From Deltaproteobacteria bacterium CG_4_8_14_3_um_filter_43_13 (GTDB lineage Bacteria; Desulfobacterota; UBA8473): a stretch of DNA of 5,767 nt. The position numbers and the translations under genes are program-made. Location of the stretch: NCBI GenBank assembly GCA_002782605.1, contig PFIF01000068.1:1-5767 (forward strand), written 5' to 3'. The notes under the pieces are model-generated. The model did no database searches. It was not told the origin of the DNA and saw nothing but the letters and a program-made list of their open reading frames with translations. Below, piece after piece: positions 1-5,767 of the stretch (position 1 is its first letter; each line of letters opens with the position of its first letter).

Positions 1-30
1 AATGACTTGGCCGTTCGCGGGATTGGTGGG

Positions 31-58
31 ATTTATGATTTATGATTTCGGATTTTTG
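31..58. repeat. Left heptad repeat block of the S23 module
   Basis: Four consecutive 7-base units can be read here: ATTTATG, ATTTATG, ATTTCGG and ATTTTTG. The block ends two bases before the start codon of the S23-family gene. Its central 17 bases (38-54, ATTTATGATTTCGGATT) are an exact reverse complement of 434-450 near the end of the same gene. The block occupies the place where a ribosome binding site would be expected, and no AGGAGG-like sequence is present. The 30 bases to its left (1-30) show no gene or signal that I can identify. Confidence 0.8.
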
Positions 59-60
59 AT

Positions 61-513
61 ATGAATTCACAGGAATTAAAAGACCGGACTAAAAGGTTTG
101 CATTAAAAGTAATTCAATCAGTTGAAACCCTACCGAAACACCAGGCTGGAAATGTAATTGGTAGGCAGCTATTGAGGTCTGCGACATCAGTTGGGGCTAA
201 TTATAGAGCGGCATGCAGGGCGAGATCACGTGCCGATTTTATTTCGAAAATGGGTATAGTTGAAGAAGAGGCTGATGAGACGATATATTGGCTGGAATTA
301 CTTGTTGAATCAGGCTTGATTAATAAAGAGGCAATTGAAGACTTAATAAAGGAAGCTAATGAACTAACCGCAATATTCACTGCTGCCTGCAAATCAGCAA
401 AAGCAAAAAAACCGAGACTAATCCGAAATCCGCAATCCGAAATCATAAATTTAAGTCTATGCCCGAAGGGCAGATTTCCCTTGACAAATATAAGGTTAGC
501 AGGTATCTATTGA
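61..513 (+). CDS. Four-helix-bundle protein, S23 / 23S rRNA-intervening-sequence family
   Basis: This 150-residue protein has the pattern of the S23 (23S rRNA intervening sequence protein) four-helix-bundle family. Family hallmarks in order are the ELKDRTKRFALKVI helix (residues 5-18), IGRQLLRSATSVGANYRAA (33-51), ARSRADFISKMGIVEEEADE (54-73), YWLELLVESGLI (76-87) and a last helix, EANELTAIFTAACKSAK (98-114). Relatives occur as ORFs inside spacers that interrupt 23S rRNA in some bacteria and as free-standing chromosomal genes. Their molecular role is not firmly known; they are thought to bind nucleic acid or partner proteins, and related bundles act as accessory proteins in diversity-generating retroelements. 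No reverse transcriptase is visible here. The start at 61 matches the usual family N-terminus but lacks a Shine-Dalgarno sequence. The helical core ends near residue 116. Residues 121-130 are encoded by the right-hand repeat, and 131-150 look like read-through into non-family sequence. The gene stands alone, with no obvious operon partner. Confidence 0.88.
   Translation: MNSQELKDRTKRFALKVIQSVETLPKHQAGNVIGRQLLRSATSVGANYRAACRARSRADFISKMGIVEEEADETIYWLELLVESGLINKEAIEDLIKEANELTAIFTAACKSAKAKKPRLIRNPQSEIINLSLCPKGRFPLTNIRLAGIY
420..450. repeat. Right heptad repeat block, inverted relative to the left block
   Basis: Read on the minus strand, this block is ATTTATG, ATTTCGG, ATTGCGG, ATTTCGG, ATT. It is built from the same kind of 7-base unit as 31-58 but in opposite orientation. 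On the plus strand it contains AATCCGAAATC twice (420-430 and 434-444), separated by CGC. Bases 434-450 pair perfectly with 38-54 over 17 bases. It lies inside the coding sequence and encodes residues 121-130 (IRNPQSEIIN) of the S23-family protein. It shows no coding pressure that I can recognise and looks like a repeat that the reading frame happens to run through. Confidence 0.8.
481..509 (+). promoter_or_regulatory. Candidate sigma-70-type promoter ahead of the exported protein gene
   Basis: A perfect -35 consensus TTGACA lies at 481-486. It is followed after 17 bases by TATCTA (504-509), a poor -10 match. Transcription would start near 516, giving a leader of about 105 bases for the gene at 622. 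A small palindrome, TTCAA-AAA-TTGAA (514-526), sits at the predicted start point and could be an operator, but arms this short are common by chance in AT-rich DNA. The promoter lies inside the last codons of the S23 gene, which supports the idea that those codons are read-through rather than conserved protein. Confidence 0.35.
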
Positions 514-607
514 TTCAAAAATTGAAAGATATAGGCATGTATTCCTTTAGTAATATGGAAAAAAGCTGGGGCTGAAAATGGAGAAATGAATTATTAGAGA
601 TGTTACA

Positions 608-618
608 GGGGGGGGGAG
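608..618 (+). promoter_or_regulatory. Poly-G ribosome binding site (nine G's) of the exported protein gene
   Basis: Nine consecutive G's (608-616) followed by AGACG lead directly into the ATG at 622. The tract, including GGGAG at its 3' edge, is the only purine-rich element that could pair with the anti-Shine-Dalgarno sequence. A second ATG at 600 is out of frame with 622 at nine G's. With eight G's it would be in frame and would add seven residues (MLQGGET) before the normal Met. Tract length could therefore affect both translation strength and the N-terminus. Confidence 0.5.
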
Positions 619-621
619 ACG

Positions 622-1410
622 ATGAGATCAAAGACATGTATCACATTCAATCTGCTTTTATGTATGGCTGTATTATTAACAATTCACATAAAGCCATCTT
701 TTGGGACAGAGATATCTTCAGACAAGGATTCCATATTTTATCAAGAGATAAATGCAAGTGGCTTTGTTTCATCAGATCCGCAAGAACCATTAGGTATTAT
801 AATCGAGGCGAAAGATGAAAAAGTGGTGCTTACCAAAGATGACATAATATATATCAGTATGAAAAGAGGCATTGAAGTAAAGATAGGAGACACATTTGCT
901 ATCTTCAACACATCAGAAAGAATTAAACATCCGGTCTCAGGAAAAAAGTTTGGGTATGTGCATAGGATACTGGGAGAACTTCAGGTTTCTGGCATCGATG
1001 GTGAGTTGTTTGTTGCAACGATAACAACCACTTATGATGCCATATCTATCGGAGATAAAATCATGCCATTAAAACCGATGGATAAAAAGGTTACGATTAC
1101 GAAACCTGATACTAAAATAGAGGGATATATCATTGAAACACGGGATCAAATCAATAATATATCGAAAGGCTGTATTGTCTATGTGGATAGGGGAGAGAAA
1201 AATGGGGTGAGTCGGGGCAACAGTTTTGTTGTCAAAAAAGAGGGGAAGAAAATCTATGATCAGATAACAAAAAGAGAAGTCATCCTTTCGCCAACTATCG
1301 TTGGCAGAGGAGTAATATTATTCACCGGAACTCATACCTCAACAGCTCTAATAACTTATAGCATATATACATTATACGTAGGAGATATGATAACGATTAC
1401 AAGTGAATAA
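622..1410 (+). CDS. Exported protein with two beta-rich repeats, function unknown
   Basis: The 262-residue product begins with a signal-peptide-like N-terminus: basic MRSK, a hydrophobic stretch at about 8-23, and a plausible cleavage site after G28 in PSFG-TE. It is thus likely periplasmic or cell-envelope located. The Cys at 14 is preceded by Leu and does not make a lipobox. The mature part contains two related units. The first, about 67-150, has IIYISM, V-x-x-GDTFAIF (86-95), HPVSGKKFG (103-111), LGELQV and ISIGDKI. The second, about 167-258, has IVYVDRGEKNGVSRGNSFVV (185-204), VGRGVI and LYVGDMI. The pattern resembles the domain that follows LysM modules in some deltaproteobacterial envelope proteins encoded beside dprA, but no LysM module is visible here. 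That resemblance is from memory and unverified. The start at 622 is supported by the signal peptide and the G-rich site just upstream. The gene has no close partner: 135 bases and a possible terminator separate it from dprA. Confidence 0.8.
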   Translation: MRSKTCITFNLLLCMAVLLTIHIKPSFGTEISSDKDSIFYQEINASGFVSSDPQEPLGIIIEAKDEKVVLTKDDIIYISMKRGIEVKIGDTFAIFNTSERIKHPVSGKKFGYVHRILGELQVSGIDGELFVATITTTYDAISIGDKIMPLKPMDKKVTITKPDTKIEGYIIETRDQINNISKGCIVYVDRGEKNGVSRGNSFVVKKEGKKIYDQITKREVILSPTIVGRGVILFTGTHTSTALITYSIYTLYVGDMITITSE

Positions 1411-1462
1411 TCATATAATATTGTGCTGGCGGCGTATTATTCTACTTTTTGATCTCTTAGAA

Positions 1463-1500
1463 AGGGATTTAAGTAATTATTGCTTTTATCCCTATTTTTT
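1463..1500 (+). terminator. Possible rho-independent terminator after the exported protein gene
   Basis: AGGGAT (1463-1468) pairs with ATCCCT (1488-1493). Inside, after a TT/TT internal mismatch, AAGT (1471-1474) pairs with GCTT (1482-1485) around a 7-base loop. Six T's (1495-1500) follow one base later. The stem is short and interrupted, so termination may be partial. Its position, 50 bases after the stop at 1410 and upstream of dprA, fits a transcription boundary. Confidence 0.45.
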
Positions 1501-1530
1501 AGTCTGACTGATCCATCGTAAAAATTCTCT

Positions 1531-1536
1531 TATTAT
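1531..1536 (+). promoter_or_regulatory. Weak candidate -10 element for dprA
   Basis: TATTAT (1531-1536) matches the -10 consensus at five of six positions and is followed by TAAAGATAAA and the dprA ATG at 1546. The sequence 17 bases upstream (CTGATC, 1508-1513) is a poor -35. If real, the message would start only a few bases before the ATG, giving an almost leaderless transcript, which fits the absence of a clear ribosome binding site before dprA. AT-rich composition makes a chance match likely. Confidence 0.22.
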
Positions 1537-1545
1537 AAAGATAAA

Positions 1546-2664
1546 ATGCATAAAGAATATTTTGGAATAGCACTGAGTCTTGTACCTGGGATAGGTTGTG
1601 TTTTGTATAAGAGGCTGATTGATTATTTCAAAAAGGCCGAAGTTGTATTCGATGCATCTTTTCAGGAATTGACAAACATTGATGGAATAGGGCATGAAAC
1701 TGCTTTGGCAATTAAAAACTTTGATCAAGGGGGCCTGGTTGAGAATAGGCTATTGATGGCCAAAAAGGTCAATGCCTGTATATTGACTTTGGAAGACGAG
1801 GGTTATCCAGCGAATCTAATGAAGATCAATAATCCGCCACCAATGCTCTACATGAAAGGCGAAATTAAAAAGGATGATCACTTTGCTGTTGCTGTTGTTG
1901 GATCACGAACCCCATCAGGATACGGGGAATCAACTGCCAGGTCGATAAGTCGTGACCTAGCAGCCGAAGGAATAACCATTGTCAGCGGTATGGCTCGAGG
2001 AATTGATGCCATTTCTCACAGAGAGGCTTTATCTGCAGGAGGAAGGACTATTGCTGTATTGGGAAGTGGAATAGATGTAATATATCCACCGGAAAATAGG
2101 GAACTTTTCAATAAGATTTGCCGGAACGGAGCTGTTGTTACTGAGTTTCCAGTTTCAACACCCCCTGATGCCGTAAACTTTCCAAATCGAAACAGGATAA
2201 TAAGTGGCCTATCCTTAGGGGTGGTAATTGTGGAGGCTGGGGTAAAAAGTGGGTCTCTAATTACTGCAAAGTTTGCTGTGAGTCAGGGCAAAAAGGTCTT
2301 TGCTGTGCCAGGGCAGATAGGGTCTGTGGGAAGTAAAGGGACGAACAGACTTATAAAAGAAGGGGCAAGGTTAGTAGAGAGTGCTGATGATGTTATGAGT
2401 GCAATCTTTCACTTTCGTTCAAGACAAGTTTTACCCCAATACAGGGATTATAAAGAGGACAGGGGAGGGGTTAAAAAAGGTGAGAATCTTTCTGAGAGCG
2501 CTAAACAGGTACTGACTACTTTGACTGAGGGCCCCTTACATATAGATACTGTTGCTGCTAGAAGCAGATTAAATGTTAACGAGGTTTCAAGTATATTATT
2601 GAACTTGGAGCTCAGTGGCTTAATCACCCAACTACCTGGAAAAATATTTATTAGAAACACATAA
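1546..2664 (+). CDS. dprA: DNA-processing protein DprA (Smf family)
   Basis: DprA binds incoming single-stranded DNA in the cytoplasm during natural transformation and loads RecA on it. The gene also occurs widely in bacteria not known to be competent. The 372-residue length is typical for a full three-part DprA. An N-terminal helix-hairpin-helix/SAM-like region has LVPGIG (12-17) and IDGIGHETALAI (45-56). The central Rossmann-like DprA domain (about 110-290) has VVGSRTPSGYG (117-127), IVSGMARGIDAISHREAL (145-162), VLGSGIDVIYPPEN (171-184), FPNRNRIISGLS (212-223), VVEA-type VIVEAGVKSGSLITA (227-241), AVPGQIGSVGSKGTNRLIKEGA (253-274) and the following ADDV. A C-terminal winged-helix (DprA/DML1-type) domain covers about 314-370, from NLSESAKQVL to KIFIRN. 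All core motifs are intact, with no frameshift. The start at 1546 suits the family N-terminus although no strong ribosome binding site precedes it. topA follows 48 bases downstream on the same strand, a gene order seen in many bacteria and suggesting co-transcription. Confidence 0.97.
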   Translation: MHKEYFGIALSLVPGIGCVLYKRLIDYFKKAEVVFDASFQELTNIDGIGHETALAIKNFDQGGLVENRLLMAKKVNACILTLEDEGYPANLMKINNPPPMLYMKGEIKKDDHFAVAVVGSRTPSGYGESTARSISRDLAAEGITIVSGMARGIDAISHREALSAGGRTIAVLGSGIDVIYPPENRELFNKICRNGAVVTEFPVSTPPDAVNFPNRNRIISGLSLGVVIVEAGVKSGSLITAKFAVSQGKKVFAVPGQIGSVGSKGTNRLIKEGARLVESADDVMSAIFHFRSRQVLPQYRDYKEDRGGVKKGENLSESAKQVLTTLTEGPLHIDTVAARSRLNVNEVSSILLNLELSGLITQLPGKIFIRNT

Positions 2665-2703
2665 ACCCCATTAGAATTGCCTTTTCTTGTGGATATACTT
2701 CTT

Positions 2704-2707
2704 GGAG
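2704..2707 (+). promoter_or_regulatory. Ribosome binding site that fixes the topA start
   Basis: GGAG lies five bases before the ATG at 2713. The open frame extends further upstream to a TTG at 2677, but that codon has no comparable site, and the 12 residues it would add (MPFLVDILLGEK) are not part of the usual TopA N-terminus. The site therefore supports 2713 as the start. Confidence 0.75.
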
Positions 2708-2712
2708 AAAAA

Positions 2713-5166
2713 ATGCCTAAATCTCTGGTTATCGTTGAGTCGCCTGCTAAAGCAAATACTATTAACAAATTCCTGGGTAAGGATTTTATAGTTTTGGCAT
2801 CCATGGGACATGTTAGAGCCCTCCCCAGCAAGTCCGGGTCTGTAGGCATAGAAAATGACTTTGAGCCAAAATACCAGATATTGCCTCAGCGAAAGAAGGA
2901 TATCTCTAAAATAAAGAAGACATTAGAAAAATGTGAAAATCTCTACCTGGCTACCGATTTAGATCGAGAAGGAGAGGCTATTGCCTGGCATTTGTTGGAG
3001 ATATTGAATCTAAATGATGGAAATGGTTACACTAAAAGAAAGGGGGCATCTTCCCCTTCAGTCAAGAGGATAACCTTTTATGAAATTACAAAAGAGGCTA
3101 TTCAAGAGGCGATGAAAGCCCCTCGGCATATCATACAATCCCTGGTGGATGCTCAGCAAGCCAGGGTAATTTTAGACTACCTTTATGGATTTAACCTGAG
3201 TCCACTTTTGTGGAAAAAGGTCCGTTATGGGCTTTCTGCCGGACGGGTTCAATCCGTTGCTCTGAGGTTGATTTGTGAGAGAGAAGAGGAGATTCAAGCA
3301 TTTAAACCCAGAGAATATTGGACCATCAATGCCAGGCTTTCAACAACAAAAGAACCAACACCAGAGACTGGCTTCAATGCCACGTTAGTTGGGATAGATG
3401 GCAAGAAACAAAGTAAATTTTCGATCAGTGATAAAGAGTCTGCTGAAAGGATTGTTAAAGAACTTGAAAATGCAGAATATGAGGTTGTAGAAATAAAAGA
3501 GAAAGAGGTTACAAGGACACCTCCTCCTCCCTTTACTACCAGTACGTTACAACAGGAAGCATTTAGAAAGTTGCGTTTTCCTGCAAAAAAAACCATGTCA
3601 ATAGCCCAAAAACTTTATGAAGGGATAGAAATCCAGGATGAAAGTGTTGGTTTAATTACCTATATGAGAACAGACAGTGTGAATATTTCCTCAATCGCCC
3701 TGGAACATGCAAAAAGCATAATAACCCAGTTTTTCGGAAGTGAATATGCATTAAATGCCCCTCGTTACTTTAAAAATAAGGCAAAGAATGTACAGGAGGC
3801 CCATGAGGCTATAAGACCCACTGATCTGGCAAAGAAACCAGAGGACATGAAGGATTTCTTGACTTCCGATCAATGGAAGCTATATAGACTCATTTGGAGA
3901 CGAACCATTGCATGCCAGATGGCCAAAGCTATCCTGAACACTGTTTCTGTTGACATAACTGCAAAAAAAACGCATACGTTTCGTGTCTCAGGTTCGATAA
4001 TAAAATTTCCTGGTTTTACGAAGGTATACGAGGAAAGCAAAGACGTTGACAAGGAAGAGAAAGAGGAAGTGTTACCTTATCTTACCAAAGGCCAAAGTCT
4101 TTATCTAATAGAGCTCCTTTCTAATCAACATTTTACCCAGCCACCCCCTCGCTATACTGAAGCCTCTCTCGTAAAGATTCTAGAAGAATACGGGATAGGA
4201 CGTCCTTCTACCTATGCTGCAATTATGAACACCCTTCTAATTCGAGGTTACGTTAAGATAATAGAACGGAATTTTCATCCAGAAGATACCGGAATAACGG
4301 TTAACAGGTTACTGGTTAGCCATTTCAATAAATATGTTGATTATAATTTTACAGCGAAAATGGAAGAGGACCTTGATCAGATAGCCAAGGGTAATACCCA
4401 ATGGCGACCAGTCATACAGCAATTTTGGACCCCGTTTATTGAGCTGATCAGGAAAAAAGACGTTGAAATCAAGAAGTCAGACGTAATTGATGAAAAAACA
4501 GAGGAAAAATGCCCGGAGTGCGATGGTGATCTTGTTATTAAATTAGGACGCTATGGTAAATTCTATGCTTGTAAAAGGTATCCGGAGTGTGAGTTTGTAA
4601 GACCTTTAAAAGAGAAAAAAGAAATAGTCGAAGATGTGTCTTCCAATGCAGAGAGGTGTGAAAAATGTGGCAAATCTATGACAATAAAAGATGGGAGGTT
4701 TGGTAAGTTCCTGGCTTGCTCAGGATATCCTGAGTGTAAAAATACCAAACGAATCTCTAAAAGTAAAGATGGAGATTCTCAAGTAGAAGGGCAGGAGATA
4801 ACTGCTGAAAAGTGTGAAAGATGCGGCAGTAATTTTGTAATCAGAAGAACCCGTTATGGAAACAGATTCCTCTCTTGTCAGAATTATCCAAAGTGTAATA
4901 ACGCCAAGCCGTTAAGCACAGGGGTTAAATGTTCAATGACTGATTGCAATGGGGATATAGTAGAGAGGGGTTCAAAAAAAGGAAGGCTTTTCTTTGGATG
5001 CAGTAATTATCCTGATTGTAACCTGATGTTTTGGAACAGACCTATACCTGATAAATGTCCTGATTGTGGATCTCCATTTTTGGTAGAAAAGGTTGTAAAA
5101 AACAGAGGGACGATACTTGAATGCATAAATAAGGAATGTAAATATCAAAGGGAAAAAGGAAAATAA
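2713..5166 (+). CDS. topA: DNA topoisomerase I (type IA) with five C-terminal zinc ribbons
   Basis: Type IA topoisomerase that relaxes negatively supercoiled DNA by cutting one strand through a 5'-phosphotyrosine link. In the 817-residue protein starting at MPKSLVIVESPAKANT, the Toprim domain supplies E9 and the acidic triad D82, D84 and E86 in TDLDREGE (81-88). LSAGRVQSVALRL (174-186) and the catalytic Y317 in GLITYMRTDS (313-322), with R319, follow. EAHEAIRPT (362-370) and LEEYGIGRPSTYA (490-502) complete the core. The C-terminal part holds five Cys4 units: C600/C603/C620/C626, C649/C652/C669/C675, C701/C704/C722/C728, C740/C745/C763/C769 and C782/C785/C804/C809. These bind single-stranded DNA and, in known relatives, RNA polymerase. 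All 20 cysteines are present; the fourth unit has a wider first pair (CX4C) and the fifth lacks the YPxC ending. The gene follows dprA by 48 bases and ends one base before a strong terminator, converging on the rRNA operon. Confidence 0.98.
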   Translation: MPKSLVIVESPAKANTINKFLGKDFIVLASMGHVRALPSKSGSVGIENDFEPKYQILPQRKKDISKIKKTLEKCENLYLATDLDREGEAIAWHLLEILNLNDGNGYTKRKGASSPSVKRITFYEITKEAIQEAMKAPRHIIQSLVDAQQARVILDYLYGFNLSPLLWKKVRYGLSAGRVQSVALRLICEREEEIQAFKPREYWTINARLSTTKEPTPETGFNATLVGIDGKKQSKFSISDKESAERIVKELENAEYEVVEIKEKEVTRTPPPPFTTSTLQQEAFRKLRFPAKKTMSIAQKLYEGIEIQDESVGLITYMRTDSVNISSIALEHAKSIITQFFGSEYALNAPRYFKNKAKNVQEAHEAIRPTDLAKKPEDMKDFLTSDQWKLYRLIWRRTIACQMAKAILNTVSVDITAKKTHTFRVSGSIIKFPGFTKVYEESKDVDKEEKEEVLPYLTKGQSLYLIELLSNQHFTQPPPRYTEASLVKILEEYGIGRPSTYAAIMNTLLIRGYVKIIERNFHPEDTGITVNRLLVSHFNKYVDYNFTAKMEEDLDQIAKGNTQWRPVIQQFWTPFIELIRKKDVEIKKSDVIDEKTEEKCPECDGDLVIKLGRYGKFYACKRYPECEFVRPLKEKKEIVEDVSSNAERCEKCGKSMTIKDGRFGKFLACSGYPECKNTKRISKSKDGDSQVEGQEITAEKCERCGSNFVIRRTRYGNRFLSCQNYPKCNNAKPLSTGVKCSMTDCNGDIVERGSKKGRLFFGCSNYPDCNLMFWNRPIPDKCPDCGSPFLVEKVVKNRGTILECINKECKYQREKGK

Positions 5167-5167
5167 C

Positions 5168-5200
5168 AAAAAAGGCCATCTTATCATAAGATGGCCTTTT
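5168..5200. terminator. Bidirectional rho-independent terminator shared by topA and the rRNA operon
   Basis: AAAAGGCCATCTTA (5170-5183) and TAAGATGGCCTTTT (5187-5200) are perfect 14-bp complements around a TCA loop. Read rightward, the hairpin ends in four T's and stops topA transcription, beginning almost at its stop codon. Read leftward, the A-run at 5168-5173 becomes six U's, so the signal is stronger for transcripts leaving 5S rRNA. Its position between two convergent units explains the symmetry. Confidence 0.93.
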
Positions 5201-5213
5201 AGCAGTTAATTTC

Positions 5214-5327
5214 TCGGCAGTGACCTACTCTCCCACCCCGTTGCCAGAGCAGTACCATCGGCGCTAGAGAGCTTAACTTCCGTGTTCGGGATGGAGACGG
5301 GTGTATCCTCTCTGCTATAACCACCGA
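5214..5327 (-). rRNA. rrf: 5S ribosomal RNA
   Basis: The reverse complement starts TCGGTGGTTATAGC and contains the conserved CCCGAACACGGAAGTTAAGC segment typical of bacterial 5S rRNA, then ends near GTAGGTCACTGCCGA. The first seven bases (TCGGTGG) pair with the last seven (CTGCCGA), with two G-U pairs, forming helix I; these pairs set the ends given here, which may be off by one to three bases. The length is about 114 bases, close to the usual 115-120. It lies about 40 AT-rich bases downstream of 23S rRNA in the normal bacterial 23S-5S order and is followed by the shared terminator. No tRNA gene is present between 23S and 5S or after 5S. Confidence 0.96.
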
Positions 5328-5366
5328 AAAATTAAATTATTCTTTTTTTAAATTTTTAATAAGGTT

Positions 5367-5767
<401 letters not shown>

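Noticed and set aside
460..472. Short hairpin TGCCC-GAA-GGGCA near the end of the S23 gene, as a terminator
   Set aside because: The five-base stem is followed by GATTTCCC rather than a T-tract, so it does not meet a terminator pattern.
61..513. Diversity-generating retroelement accessory (Avd-like) function for the S23-family protein
   Set aside because: No reverse transcriptase, template repeat or variable-repeat target gene is present in the window.
622..706. Lipoprotein signal in the exported protein (LLLC, residues 11-14)
   Set aside because: The residue before Cys is Leu rather than Gly, Ala or Ser, and the Cys lies within the hydrophobic core, so a standard cleavage after G28 fits better.
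600..818. A 72-codon plus-strand frame starting at ATG 600
   Set aside because: It overlaps the signal peptide and start of the 622 gene in another frame, has no good ribosome binding site and resembles no family. Only its start codon is of interest, because of the G tract.
1405..1450. GAATAAT / ATTATTC stem followed by five T's as a first terminator after the exported protein gene
   Set aside because: The stem is almost all A-T with a 24-base loop and overlaps the stop codon; the hairpin at 1463-1500 is the better candidate.
3585..3592. Eight-A runs inside topA (3585-3592 and 3963-3970) as slippage or phase-variation sites
   Set aside because: They encode normal Lys codons in an intact essential gene with AT-rich composition; nothing indicates functional slippage.
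5328..5366. A tRNA or small RNA between 23S and 5S
   Set aside because: The spacer is only about 40 AT-rich bases and has no cloverleaf or stable hairpin.

Overview
The window is AT-rich bacterial chromosome with plain housekeeping content at its right end and a less ordinary left end. The organism is probably a Gram-negative or otherwise poorly cultured bacterium. The gene set (a four-helix-bundle S23-type gene with ATTTCGG-type flanking repeats, and an exported beta-repeat protein ahead of dprA-topA) recalls anaerobic lineages such as Deltaproteobacteria-like, Nitrospirota or Brocadiales-like planctomycete genomes. That placement is inference with low confidence; the 5S and 23S sequences would settle it.

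Layout, left to right. Positions 31-450 hold a compact module: a gene of the 23S rRNA-intervening-sequence (S23) four-helix-bundle family, framed by degenerate 7-bp repeats that form a perfect 17-bp inverted repeat around it (38-54 against 434-450). The right-hand repeat is translated as part of the protein's C-terminal tail. A leader of about 100 bases follows, with a candidate promoter at 481-509 and a run of nine G's at 608-616. That run serves as the ribosome binding site of the next gene and could alter its start by slippage. The gene at 622-1410 encodes an exported protein of unknown function made of two related beta-rich repeats. A weak hairpin with a T-tract (1463-1500) separates it from dprA.

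From 1546 to 5166, dprA (DNA-processing protein, RecA loader in natural transformation) and topA (DNA topoisomerase I with five C-terminal zinc ribbons) lie 48 bases apart on the same strand and probably share a transcript. A strong 14-bp hairpin begins just after topA and is flanked by A's on one side and T's on the other. It serves as a bidirectional terminator for topA and for an rRNA operon arriving from the opposite strand. That operon shows a complete 5S rRNA (about 5214-5327, minus strand) and the last 400 bases of 23S rRNA (about 5367-5767, minus strand, cut by the window edge).

The conventional parts (dprA, topA, 5S, 23S, shared terminator) are secure. The points that deserve a second look are the repeat-framed S23 module, the poly-G tract at a translation start, and the uncharacterised exported two-repeat protein. 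I see no CRISPR array, tRNA, transposase or obvious new multi-gene system.
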